9,435 bases of DNA, taken from NCBI GenBank assembly GCA_023462275.1, contig JAEWYD010000112.1, positions 1 through 9,435 on the forward strand, read 5' to 3'. The notes under the pieces were generated by a model, which was not told where the DNA came from, did no database searches, and worked only from the letters and a program-made list of their open reading frames with translations. Made by a program: the position numbers and the translations under genes. Source of the stretch: Actinomycetes bacterium. GTDB taxonomy: Bacteria; Actinomycetota; Actinomycetes; Actinomycetales; Cellulomonadaceae. Positions 1 to 6,117 of this stretch are shown here, piece after piece (positions within the stretch are counted from its first letter, which is position 1; each line of letters begins with the position of its first letter).

Positions 1-10
1 GCCGAGGGAC

Positions 11-607
11 GTGGCGCCGCTCGTCGCGGCCGCGGTGGCGGACGGCGCCGCGGCGGTGGCGCGCTGGGCGACGGCGACGCGCGGGACGTGGGAGGTGCTG
101 GACCCGGCGTCCGCTGCGGCGTTCGGCCGGTGGTCGGCGCCCTCGTCCTGGGACTGCATGTGGACGGGGCACCCGCTGGTCGGCGTGCCTGCCCAGGCGG
201 TGGCGCGGCTCCCCGCAGGGGACGCGCAGGCGGCGGCCGAGGTCGACGAGGCCCTGTCCCGCGCCCACCCCACGGCGAGCACGTCACCGGACGACGACCG
301 CCTGCTGGGCTGGTGGGTGGCGCGAGCGGAAGGCCGCGTCGTCGCGCTGGTCGGCGCGCTCAGGTACGCCCCCGGGCTGGCCCCGCACCTGGTGTCCCTC
401 GGCGTCGACCCCGCCTGGCGGGGCCGCGGGCTGGCGGGCGTCGTGCTCGGCGCGGCCGTCCGCGACGGCCTGGCCGCGGGCGTCGACGTGGGGCCCTCGA
501 TGGTGTGGCTCGGGCTCTACGCGAGCAACGCCACGGCCCGCCGGGTGTACCTGCGGCACGGGTTCACCCTGGGCCACGAGCTCGACTCGCGGGACGCCCC
601 GGCCTGA
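11..607 (+). CDS. GNAT-family N-acetyltransferase (5' end possibly outside the window)
   Basis: Probable acetyl-CoA-dependent N-acetyltransferase, cytoplasmic, substrate unknown. The C-terminal half carries a GNAT core. Motif A includes RGRGLA at residues 137-142, matching the R/Q-x-x-G-x-G/A pyrophosphate-binding loop of acetyl-CoA, preceded by a beta strand ending VDPAW. Motif B follows as LGLYASNATARRVYLRHGF-like sequence around residues 168-185, with N173 and with Y180 at the position of the usual general acid. The first ~90 residues are Ala-rich and match nothing I recognise; they could be a degenerate first GNAT repeat. The start is uncertain: GTG at 11 follows a GAGGG only two or three bases away, and the frame stays open to the left edge, so the true start may lie upstream. 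It converges on the gene ending at 621 with a 13-bp gap and no clear terminator. Family assignment is firm; function is open. Confidence 0.85.
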   Translation: MAPLVAAAVADGAAAVARWATATRGTWEVLDPASAAAFGRWSAPSSWDCMWTGHPLVGVPAQAVARLPAGDAQAAAEVDEALSRAHPTASTSPDDDRLLGWWVARAEGRVVALVGALRYAPGLAPHLVSLGVDPAWRGRGLAGVVLGAAVRDGLAAGVDVGPSMVWLGLYASNATARRVYLRHGFTLGHELDSRDAPA

Positions 608-620
608 GCGGTGCCGGAGG

Positions 621-1019
621 TCACCACCGCGTCGGCAGGTCGTCGTCGCCGCTGAGGCTGCGGTGCGGTCGCGGCGCGAGCTCGTGCGGCGCCGCGAGGT
701 CCGGCGGCCGCGCCGCCTTCTCCGCGGTGCGCACGGCTCGCCAGGCGCGCCGGAGGACGGGGACCGACACCGCCACGGCGACGCACAGGGCGACATAGAC
801 GACCATCCCGAGCGGGTTGGGCGTCCCGCCCACCTGGAGCCGGACGATCGCGACGACGAGCAGGTAGCCGACGACGATGCCCGCTGCCACGCTGGCCCAC
901 CGTGCCCGGCGGCGGCGGAACTCGGGCTCGTCCTCGTCGCGCGCCCGCGGGCTGACGGCCTGCAGGACGGACACCACCAGCAGGACGGTCAGCCCGAGGG
1001 TGACGAGTCGCGCGATCAC
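621..1019 (-). CDS. small three-helix membrane protein, unknown function
   Basis: A 132-residue protein I do not recognise. It has three hydrophobic stretches at about residues 3-22, 42-60 and 69-88. Arg-rich or acidic segments separate them: DEDEPEFRRRRAR at 28-40, and R-R-x-W-R after helix three. A polar, Pro-rich tail follows from about 100 and ends in GDDDLPTRW. By the positive-inside rule, the loop at 35-40 and the tail would be cytoplasmic. The start is GTG at 1019, whose first bases overlap the TGA of the preceding gene as GTGA (4-nt overlap, 1016-1019). No strong Shine-Dalgarno is visible, so translation is probably coupled to the upstream gene. It is the last gene of the minus-strand unit headed by the MMPL transporter. 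Reality as a gene rests on the overlap, the consistent codon bias and the coherent membrane topology; function cannot be assigned. Confidence 0.75.
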   Translation of the reverse strand: MIARLVTLGLTVLLVVSVLQAVSPRARDEDEPEFRRRRARWASVAAGIVVGYLLVVAIVRLQVGGTPNPLGMVVYVALCVAVAVSVPVLRRAWRAVRTAEKAARPPDLAAPHELAPRPHRSLSGDDDLPTRW

Positions 1020-1399
1020 CAGGCACCCGGGTCGTACACCCGCATCGTGGGCGGGACGGAGCCGAACGGACGCGGGTTAGCGGCCTCGGCGTCCGCGGCC
1101 GCAGCCATCTCGAGGAGCGACAGGGGGTACTGCGGCTCGCCCGGCGCGCCGAGCATGTCCAGGACGTCCTGCCGCCGGAAGAGCCAGACGGCGAGCAGGG
1201 GGAGCGGGGAGTACGCCAGGTACCAGGGCACCTGGAGGACGCCGACCACGCCCAGCACCGCCGCGACCACGGCCCACACCGAGCCGACCGCGAGGGCGGC
1301 GGTCACGACGCGGTCGGCACGCCGCCACCGCCGGTGACGAGCGACGTCCTGCTCATACCTGTCGAGAACGGCGCGGACGGCGGGTCCGGTCGTGGCCAT
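1016..1399 (-). CDS. small two-helix membrane protein, unknown function
   Basis: A 127-residue protein of unrecognised family. An N-terminal soluble segment (1-30) is basic and ends in RHRRWRRADR. It is followed by two hydrophobic helices at about 31-55 and 59-74, with a short turn around VPWY. A C-terminal polar tail (about 76-127) contains a GAPGEPQYP stretch and ends MRVYDPGAW. The basic N-terminus predicts both ends in the cytoplasm. The ATG at 1399 has a good ribosome-binding site, GAGGGGG, 7 nt upstream. It lies 58 bp downstream of the MMPL stop on the same strand and overlaps the next gene by 4 nt (GTGA). The three genes therefore look like one transcription unit. A role in helping or modulating the transporter is only an inference from position. 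Confidence 0.78.
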   Translation of the reverse strand: MATTGPAVRAVLDRYEQDVARHRRWRRADRVVTAALAVGSVWAVVAAVLGVVGVLQVPWYLAYSPLPLLAVWLFRRQDVLDMLGAPGEPQYPLSLLEMAAAADAEAANPRPFGSVPPTMRVYDPGAW

Positions 1400-1457
1400 G
1401 TCGTGTCCCCCTCGGCGAGCGGTGCTGCGAGGGCGACGGTACCGGAGCCGGGCCGGC

Positions 1458-3692
1458 TCAGTGGGCGATCCCGATGCGGTCGTGCAGCCGGCGGAGCGGT
1501 CCCGGCGCCCACCAGTTCGCCCGGCCGAGCAGCGTCATCGTCGCCGGGACGAGCAGCATGCGGACGAGGGTGGCGTCGATGAGCACCGCCACGGCCAGCG
1601 AGAAGCCCACCTCCTTGATGACCAGCAGCTTGCCGAGGACGAAGCCCACGAACACCACGATGATGATCGCGGCCGCCGAGGTGATGATCCGGCCCGAGCG
1701 CTGGAGCCCGAGGCGTACGGACGTGTCGTTGTCCGCGCCGGCGTCGTGGTGCTCCTTGATGCGCGAGAGCAGGAACACCTCGTAGTCCATCGCCAGCCCG
1801 AACGCGAAGGCGAGCACGAGCGCGAGCACGTAGGTCTCGATGCCACCCGTGGACTGGAAGCCGAGCGGCCCCTCGAGGTGCCCGTCCTGGAACGCCCACA
1901 CGAGGACGCCCACCGTCGCCGTCAGCGAGATGGCGTTGGTGAGGAGCGCCTTGAGGGGGATCAGCACCGACCCCGTCATGAGGAACAGCAGGAGCAGGGT
2001 GGCGGCGGCGACAATCCCGAACGCCCACCAGACGCGGTCCACGAGCGCGGACACGAAGTCGATCTGGTTCGCCGCCTGACCGGTCACCCAGAAGGGGAAC
2101 GGTGCCGGCGCGGCCCGGACAGCCCGGACGGCGTCGGACGCCTCCCGACCGCCGGGGTCCGAGGAGTCCGGGCGGACGCCCACGGAGACGTACCCGCCGA
2201 GCGCGACGGGGGCGTCGACCGAGGCGACCCCGGGCAGGGCGGTCAGCCCCGCGCTCCAGCGGGCGACGTCGTCGAGCGACCCCTCCGCGACGACCTGGAC
2301 GGCCGGCGCCGTCGAACCGGGGTACTGCTGCGCGATCTCCTGGACGTAGGCGCGCTGGTCGGACCCCCGCGGCAGCAGCTCGATGGTCGAGTTGCGCAGC
2401 GAGAGATCAGCGGCGGGCAGCGCGAGCACGACGAGCGCCGCGAGCGAGCCACCGAGCACGAGCCACGGGTGTCTCTGCACGCGCCGCGCGAGCCTCGAGA
2501 AGACGCCCTCCGACGACGTGACGTCACCGGTGCGCTCGATGAGCGACCGGACCCCGGGGACGCGGCCGACGACGCCGGGGCGCACGAGCCGCCGGCCCGC
2601 GAGGCGCAGCACGGCGGGCACGAGGGTGAGGGCGCTCAGCAGGGCCACGAGGACGACGAGCGCGCCCGCGGTCCCGAAGGAGCGGAGGATCTCCGGCTCG
2701 AAGACCACCAGCCCGGCGACGGAGATCGCGACCGTGAGCGCGGAGAACGCCACCGTGCGACCCGCGGTGCGCATCGTCGTCCGGAGCGCCTCGTCGACCA
2801 CCGCGTCGCCCCGCCGGCGACGGACGCGGGCCTCCTCGGTGCCGTCCAGCCGCGCGTGCAGCTCCTCGCGGAAGCGCGACACGACGAGCAGGCCGTAGTC
2901 GATCGAGAGGCCGATGCTGAGGATGGTCACGACGTTCAGGACGCTGGAGTCGAGGTCCATGGCGTAGGACAGGGCGTACACGGTGCCGAGGCCCGTGGCG
3001 ATCGACGCCACCGCGCCGATCATCGGCATCCCCGCCGCCAGGAAGCCGCCGAACACCAGGATCATCACGACGAGGGCGACGGGCAGCGACACCGCCTCGC
3101 CGATGCGGAGGTCCTCCTCCACCTGCTTCCTGATCTCCGAGACGATGAGCGACGTGCCGCCGACCTGGCCCGTGACCGTCGTCCCGGCGCCGGAGAGCTC
3201 CGCGGGTGCCGCGCGGAGCAGGCGCTCCGCCGCCGCGAGCGCGGGGTGGACGTCGTCGGCCGGCAGGCCGTGCTCGAGCTCGACCACCACGAGGAAGCCT
3301 TCGCCGTCCGCTGCGACGAGGGGCGCTGCCGCCGGGCTCGCGGGACCGTCCGGCACGACCCAGGGGTCGATGACGCTCGCGACGCCCGGGACGGCGGCGA
3401 GCTCCGCGCGCAGGGCGCCGACCGGTCCCGACAGGTCCGCCGTGCGGGGGTCGACGCCGCGGACCGCGAGCGTCAGGCTCTCCCCGGACGTGGCCGAGTC
3501 GGCGATGATCGCCGATCCGGCGGCGCTCTGGCTGCCGGGCACCCCGGGCGCCCCGGTGGTCAACCGGTCGAACACGGTCTGGCCGCCGACGCCGAGCGAC
3601 GCGATCGCGAACGAGACGCCGGCCAGCAGGACCCAGGCGAGGACGACCGTCCGCGGACGTCGGGAGATCAGGCGGCCCAGGCTGTCGAACAT
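1458..3692 (-). CDS. MMPL-family (RND superfamily) transporter
   Basis: An inner-membrane proton-driven exporter of the MmpL/YdfJ type, 744 residues, typical length for single actinobacterial MMPL proteins. The pattern is the duplicated RND one: helix 1 at about 14-34, an external domain to about 200, five or six helices at 202-363, helix 7 at 410-428, a second external domain to about 550, then five helices at 556-718. Both halves keep the family Asp-Tyr pair: GLSIDYGLLVVSRFREE with D265/Y266, and FGLAMDYEVFLLSRIKE with D636/Y637. These mark the proton-relay helices, and each is followed by a cytoplasmic Arg-rich segment. The start at ATG 3692 (MFDSLGRLISRRP) fits the family N-terminus. In-frame ATGs at 3719 and 3728 are possible but would add non-family residues. 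Members export lipids, siderophores or drugs; nothing here fixes the substrate. No TetR or MarR regulator is adjacent. It heads a unit with two small membrane proteins. Confidence 0.93.
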   Translation of the reverse strand: MFDSLGRLISRRPRTVVLAWVLLAGVSFAIASLGVGGQTVFDRLTTGAPGVPGSQSAAGSAIIADSATSGESLTLAVRGVDPRTADLSGPVGALRAELAAVPGVASVIDPWVVPDGPASPAAAPLVAADGEGFLVVVELEHGLPADDVHPALAAAERLLRAAPAELSGAGTTVTGQVGGTSLIVSEIRKQVEEDLRIGEAVSLPVALVVMILVFGGFLAAGMPMIGAVASIATGLGTVYALSYAMDLDSSVLNVVTILSIGLSIDYGLLVVSRFREELHARLDGTEEARVRRRRGDAVVDEALRTTMRTAGRTVAFSALTVAISVAGLVVFEPEILRSFGTAGALVVLVALLSALTLVPAVLRLAGRRLVRPGVVGRVPGVRSLIERTGDVTSSEGVFSRLARRVQRHPWLVLGGSLAALVVLALPAADLSLRNSTIELLPRGSDQRAYVQEIAQQYPGSTAPAVQVVAEGSLDDVARWSAGLTALPGVASVDAPVALGGYVSVGVRPDSSDPGGREASDAVRAVRAAPAPFPFWVTGQAANQIDFVSALVDRVWWAFGIVAAATLLLLFLMTGSVLIPLKALLTNAISLTATVGVLVWAFQDGHLEGPLGFQSTGGIETYVLALVLAFAFGLAMDYEVFLLSRIKEHHDAGADNDTSVRLGLQRSGRIITSAAAIIIVVFVGFVLGKLLVIKEVGFSLAVAVLIDATLVRMLLVPATMTLLGRANWWAPGPLRRLHDRIGIAH

Positions 3693-3735
3693 CCCAGCAG
3701 CATCCCAGCCAGGTGGCATCGCCCGCATGCCCGAC

Positions 3736-3775
3736 GGGGACCCGGTCGTCCGGGGACCCGGTGCGGGGACCTGGT
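3736..3775. repeat. three direct copies of an 11-bp repeat in the divergent intergenic region
   Basis: GGGGACCCGGT occurs at 3736-3746 and 3752-3762, and a one-base variant, GGGGACCTGGT, at 3765-3775. The start-to-start spacings are 16 and 13 bp. The array lies between the diverging MMPL and rarA starts, 44 bp from the MMPL ATG and 36 bp from the rarA ATG. That is where an operator for either gene would sit. The repeats are seen directly; a regulatory role is inference, and GC-rich slippage is an alternative. Confidence 0.6.
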
Positions 3776-3798
3776 GCGGAGCCGTCGGCGGCGGTGCG

Positions 3799-3810
3799 TA
3801 CGCTGCGCCC
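3799..3810 (+). promoter_or_regulatory. candidate leaderless promoter of rarA
   Basis: TACGCT at 3799-3804 fits the actinobacterial -10 consensus TANNNT and is followed by six bases before the rarA ATG at 3811. That spacing would put transcription start on or next to the A of ATG. No Shine-Dalgarno sequence is visible in the 20 bases before the ATG, as expected for a leaderless mRNA. There is no good -35 match; TGCGGA at 3775-3780, 18 bp upstream, is the only weak candidate. It also overlaps the palindrome GCGTACGC at 3796-3803. Confidence 0.5.
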
Positions 3811-5223
3811 ATGGACCTGTTCGACGCCGCGACCTCCACGGCGGAGGGGCTGCCCGGCGTCGGGTCGACGGCGCCGCTGGCGGTGCGGATGCGACCGCGG
3901 TCGCTCGCCGAGGTGGCCGGGCAGGAGCACCTCCTCGAGCCGGGGTCGCCGTTGCGGCGGCTCGTCGATCCCGCCAGCGACGGCGCGAGCCGCGCGGCGC
4001 CGTCGTCGGTCGTGCTCTGGGGGCCGCCCGGCACGGGCAAGACGACGCTCGCGTACCTGATCGCCACGTCGTCGGGGCGGCGGTTCGTCGAGCTGTCCGG
4101 CGTCGCGTCGGGCGTGAAGGACGTGCGCGCCGTCGTGGAGGACGCGCGTCGCCGCCTGGCCACGGGCGGGGCGGAGACGGTGCTCTTCATCGACGAGGTG
4201 CACCGCTTCTCCTCGACGCAGCAGGACGCGCTGCTGCCGAGCGTCGAGAACCGTTGGGTGACGCTGGTCGCCGCCACGACCGAGAACCCGAGCTTCTCGG
4301 TCAACGCGCCCCTCCTGTCCCGCTCCCTCCTGCTGACCCTGCGGCCGCTGACCGACGACGACGTCCGCGGGCTGGTGCGGCGTGCGCTCGTGGACGAGCG
4401 GGGCCTCGGCGGTGCGGTCGAGCTGCGGGCCGACGCCGAGGAGCACCTGCTCCGGCTGTCCGGCGGCGACGCGCGCCGCGCGCTCACGATCCTCGAGGCG
4501 GCGGCCGGGGCGGCCCTGGAGGGCGCCGACGGCGCGGGGAGCGCGCGGGAGCACCCGCCGGTCGTGGACCTGCCCACCGTGGAGCGGGCGGTCGACGTCG
4601 CGGCGGTGCGCTACGACCGCGCGGGCGACCAGCACTACGACGTCGCCAGCGCCTTCATCAAGTCGATGCGCGGCTCGGACGTGGACGCGGCCCTGCACTA
4701 CCTCGCGCGCATGGTGGTGGCCGGGGAGGACCCGCGCTTCATCGCCCGCCGGATCGTGATCGCGGCGGCGGAGGAGGTCGGGATGGCCGACCCGAGCGCG
4801 CTGCAGACCGCGGTGGCGGCGGCGCAGGCCGTCGCGCTGATCGGCATGCCGGAGGCCCGGATCATCCTGTCCGAGGCGGTGATCCACGTGGCCACCGCGC
4901 CCAAGTCGAACGCCTCCTACCTCGCGATCGACCGCGCGATCGCGGACGTCCGCGCCGGGCGTGCCGGGCCGGTGCCCGCGCACCTGCGCGACGCGCACTA
5001 CGCCGGGGCCGAGCGGGTGGGGCACGGCCAGGGGTACACCTACGCGCACGACGAGCCGCACGCCGTCGCGCGGCAGCAGTACGCGCCGGACGCCCTGGTC
5101 GACGCGCGGTACTACGCGCCGTCGGACCGCGGGCACGAGCGCGAGGTCGCCACGCGGCTGGAGCGGATCCGGCAGATCCTCCACGGGACGGGTGCCGTCG
5201 GCCCGGCGGACGGGGTGCGGTAA
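3811..5223 (+). CDS. rarA: replication-associated recombination protein RarA (MgsA), AAA+ ATPase
   Basis: A clamp-loader-like AAA+ ATPase that acts at stalled replication forks with single-stranded-DNA-binding protein and RecA-dependent pathways. The protein is 470 residues; family members are about 420-460. After a short N-terminus, the RarA signature MRPRSLAEVAGQEHLL sits at 27-42. Walker A is GPPGTGKT at 71-78 (K77). Walker B is VLFIDEVHRF with D128/E129. Sensor 1 lies in ATTENPSF (N159). The arginine finger is in LLSRS (R171) and sensor 2 in GGDARRAL (R222). The C-terminal MgsA tetramerisation region follows, with FIKSMRGSDVDAALHYLARM, GEDPRFIARRIVI and a KSNASYLAIDRA stretch. ATG 3811 (MDLFD) is chosen for the preceding -10 box and the absence of upstream family residues. 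All catalytic residues are present. It diverges from the MMPL gene and is followed at 174 bp by rpsD, with no terminator between them that carries a T-run. Confidence 0.97.
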   Translation: MDLFDAATSTAEGLPGVGSTAPLAVRMRPRSLAEVAGQEHLLEPGSPLRRLVDPASDGASRAAPSSVVLWGPPGTGKTTLAYLIATSSGRRFVELSGVASGVKDVRAVVEDARRRLATGGAETVLFIDEVHRFSSTQQDALLPSVENRWVTLVAATTENPSFSVNAPLLSRSLLLTLRPLTDDDVRGLVRRALVDERGLGGAVELRADAEEHLLRLSGGDARRALTILEAAAGAALEGADGAGSAREHPPVVDLPTVERAVDVAAVRYDRAGDQHYDVASAFIKSMRGSDVDAALHYLARMVVAGEDPRFIARRIVIAAAEEVGMADPSALQTAVAAAQAVALIGMPEARIILSEAVIHVATAPKSNASYLAIDRAIADVRAGRAGPVPAHLRDAHYAGAERVGHGQGYTYAHDEPHAVARQQYAPDALVDARYYAPSDRGHEREVATRLERIRQILHGTGAVGPADGVR

Positions 5224-5226
5224 GAT
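5221..5226 (+). promoter_or_regulatory. candidate -10 box of the rpsD promoter, overlapping the rarA stop codon
   Basis: TAAGAT matches TANNNT and differs from TATAAT at two positions. Its first three bases are the TAA stop of rarA. A start about seven bases downstream, near 5233, would give rpsD a leader of about 165 nt. I see no convincing -35 at 16-18 bp spacing, so this is a candidate only. Read-through from rarA remains possible because no clear terminator separates the genes. Confidence 0.4.
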
Positions 5227-5397
5227 CGCACGGTCGTCCGTCCGCGGACGACGGGTCGGCTGTGCCACTGACGAGCGTGTCGGTGACACGGGCGACCACC
5301 TGGGGACCTCAGCCGGCACCATCGATGGTCGGTCCCACTCCCGCCGGAGACCCTCCGCAGCGGGACGTGCCATGACGACAGGAAGAGCTCACCAACA
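5227..5397 (+). promoter_or_regulatory. structured 5' leader of rpsD
   Basis: This non-coding stretch before rpsD holds several inverted repeats. Hairpin 1 is GTCGTCCG (5233-5240) with CGGACGAC (5245-5252) around a TCCG loop, perfect over 8 bp. Element 2 is a 12-bp palindrome, ACCATCGATGGT (5318-5329), inside an outer pairing of GGACC (5304-5308) with GGTCC (5331-5335). Hairpin 3 is CCGC plus CGGAG (5341-5349) with CTCCG plus GCGG (5353-5363) around an ACC loop, interrupted by a 2-nt bulge. A Shine-Dalgarno-like AGGAAGAG lies at 5380-5387, 10 nt before the ATG at its closest. S4 is a known autoregulator that binds its own mRNA leader in E. coli and Bacillus, so an S4-responsive element is plausible here. 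I do not recognise this leader as a named RNA family. Confidence 0.45.
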
Positions 5398-6024
5398 ATG
5401 TCCTCTGTGACCCGTGCGCGCCGCCAGGTGCGCCTGTCCCGTGCCCTCGGCATCGCCCTCACGCCGAAGGCCGTCCGCCACTTCGAGAAGCGCCCCTACG
5501 GGCCCGGTGAGCACGGCCGTGCGCGCCGCCGCACCGAGTCGGACTACGCGGTCCGGCTGCGCGAGAAGCAGCGTCTGCGCGCCCAGTACGGCCTGCGCGA
5601 GAAGCAGCTCGCCCGGGCGTTCGAGGCGGCCCGCAAGGCCCCGGGCCAGACCGGTGAGGTGCTGGTCGAGAACCTCGAGTGCCGCCTCGACGCGCTCGTC
5701 CTGCGCGCCGGCTTCGCCCGCACGATCCTCCAGGCCCGCCAGGTCGTCGTGCACCGCCACGTCCTCGTCGACGGCCACATCGTCGACCGCCCCTCCTTCC
5801 AGGTGAAGCCGGGCCAGACGCTGCAGATCAAGCCGCGCAGCCAGACGAGCGCCCAGTTCCAGGTGTCCGCCGCCGGCGCCCACCGCGACGTCCTGCCGGC
5901 CGTCCCGGGGTACCTCGACGTGCAGCTGGAGAAGCTGACCGCCGTGCTGACGCGCCGCCCGCAGCGGGCCGAGGTGCCCGTGACGTGCGAGGTGCAGCTG
6001 GTCGTCGAGTTCTACTCGCGCTGA
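5398..6024 (+). CDS. rpsD: 30S ribosomal protein S4, zinc-free (C-minus) type
   Basis: Primary 16S rRNA-binding protein that nucleates assembly of the 30S body, and a translational autoregulator in other bacteria. It is 208 residues, the usual length. It has the S4 N-terminal domain with RPYGPGEHGRAR at 32-43 and a basic KQRLRAQYGLREKQ helix region. The S4 RNA-binding fold spans about 95-145 (ECRLDALVLRAGFARTILQ, then RQVVVHRHVLVDG and PSFQVKPGQ). The C-terminus ends VEFYSR, typical of S4. The N-terminus, MSSVTRARRQVRLSRALGIA, lacks the four-cysteine zinc ribbon seen in many S4 proteins; only C95 and C197 are present, and neither lies in a metal motif. This form matches S4 proteins of Streptomyces and Micrococcales that are encoded next to alaS instead of in the rpsM-rpsK-rpoA operon. 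Start ATG 5398 fits the family. A hairpin terminator follows 6 bp after the stop. Confidence 0.98.
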   Translation: MSSVTRARRQVRLSRALGIALTPKAVRHFEKRPYGPGEHGRARRRTESDYAVRLREKQRLRAQYGLREKQLARAFEAARKAPGQTGEVLVENLECRLDALVLRAGFARTILQARQVVVHRHVLVDGHIVDRPSFQVKPGQTLQIKPRSQTSAQFQVSAAGAHRDVLPAVPGYLDVQLEKLTAVLTRRPQRAEVPVTCEVQLVVEFYSR

Positions 6025-6030
6025 CCTCCG

Positions 6031-6074
6031 CGACGCCCCGCACGTGCCGGACCACCGGCAGGTGCGGGGCGTCG
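6031..6074 (+). terminator. strong GC-rich hairpin after rpsD
   Basis: The arms at 6031-6050 and 6055-6074 pair over 20 bp with one mismatch, around the 4-nt loop ACCA. The hairpin begins 6 bp after the rpsD stop. No T-tract follows (the next bases are TCGTATCG), which is common for actinobacterial terminators. It probably ends the rpsD transcript and separates it from the DUF948 operon, and it may also protect the mRNA 3' end. Confidence 0.8.
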
Positions 6075-6083
6075 TCGTATCGC

Positions 6084-6113
6084 TAGTGTCGGTCCATCCG
6101 CCACCCTGAGGAG
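6084..6113 (+). promoter_or_regulatory. candidate -10 box and ribosome-binding site of the DUF948-alaS unit
   Basis: TAGTGT at 6084-6089 fits TANNNT and would start transcription near 6096. GAGGAG at 6108-6113 is a good Shine-Dalgarno, 4 nt before the ATG at 6118. The -10 lies 9 bp past the rpsD terminator stem, so a -35 would fall inside the hairpin's right arm, and no clear -35 is seen. The ribosome-binding site is secure; the promoter is a guess based on position. Confidence 0.4.
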
Positions 6114-6117
6114 CCCC

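Noticed and set aside
599..617. Bidirectional terminator between the convergent genes
   Set aside because: Only a 5-bp CCGGC/GCCGG pairing with a 9-nt loop is present; too weak to call in this GC-rich DNA.
1400..1457. Separate promoter or terminator between MMPL and the 127-residue gene
   Set aside because: Only 58 bp with no TANNNT box on the minus strand and no strong stem; read as intra-operon spacing with a ribosome-binding site.
3693..4577. N-terminal extension of the MMPL frame upstream of 3692
   Set aside because: The frame stays open to 4577 but runs antisense through rarA, and the added residues are Ser/Arg/Ala-rich without family similarity. MFDSLGRL at 3692 matches the family start.
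2524..5373. A 949-codon minus-strand frame across MMPL and rarA
   Set aside because: Overlaps two well-supported genes in other frames; Arg/Pro-rich low-complexity product without family motifs.
1392..5375. A 1327-codon plus-strand open frame antisense to the MMPL gene and out of frame with rarA
   Set aside because: The translation is rich in Arg, His, Asp and Gly with no domain, and it crosses real genes on both strands. High-GC antisense frames lack stops by composition.
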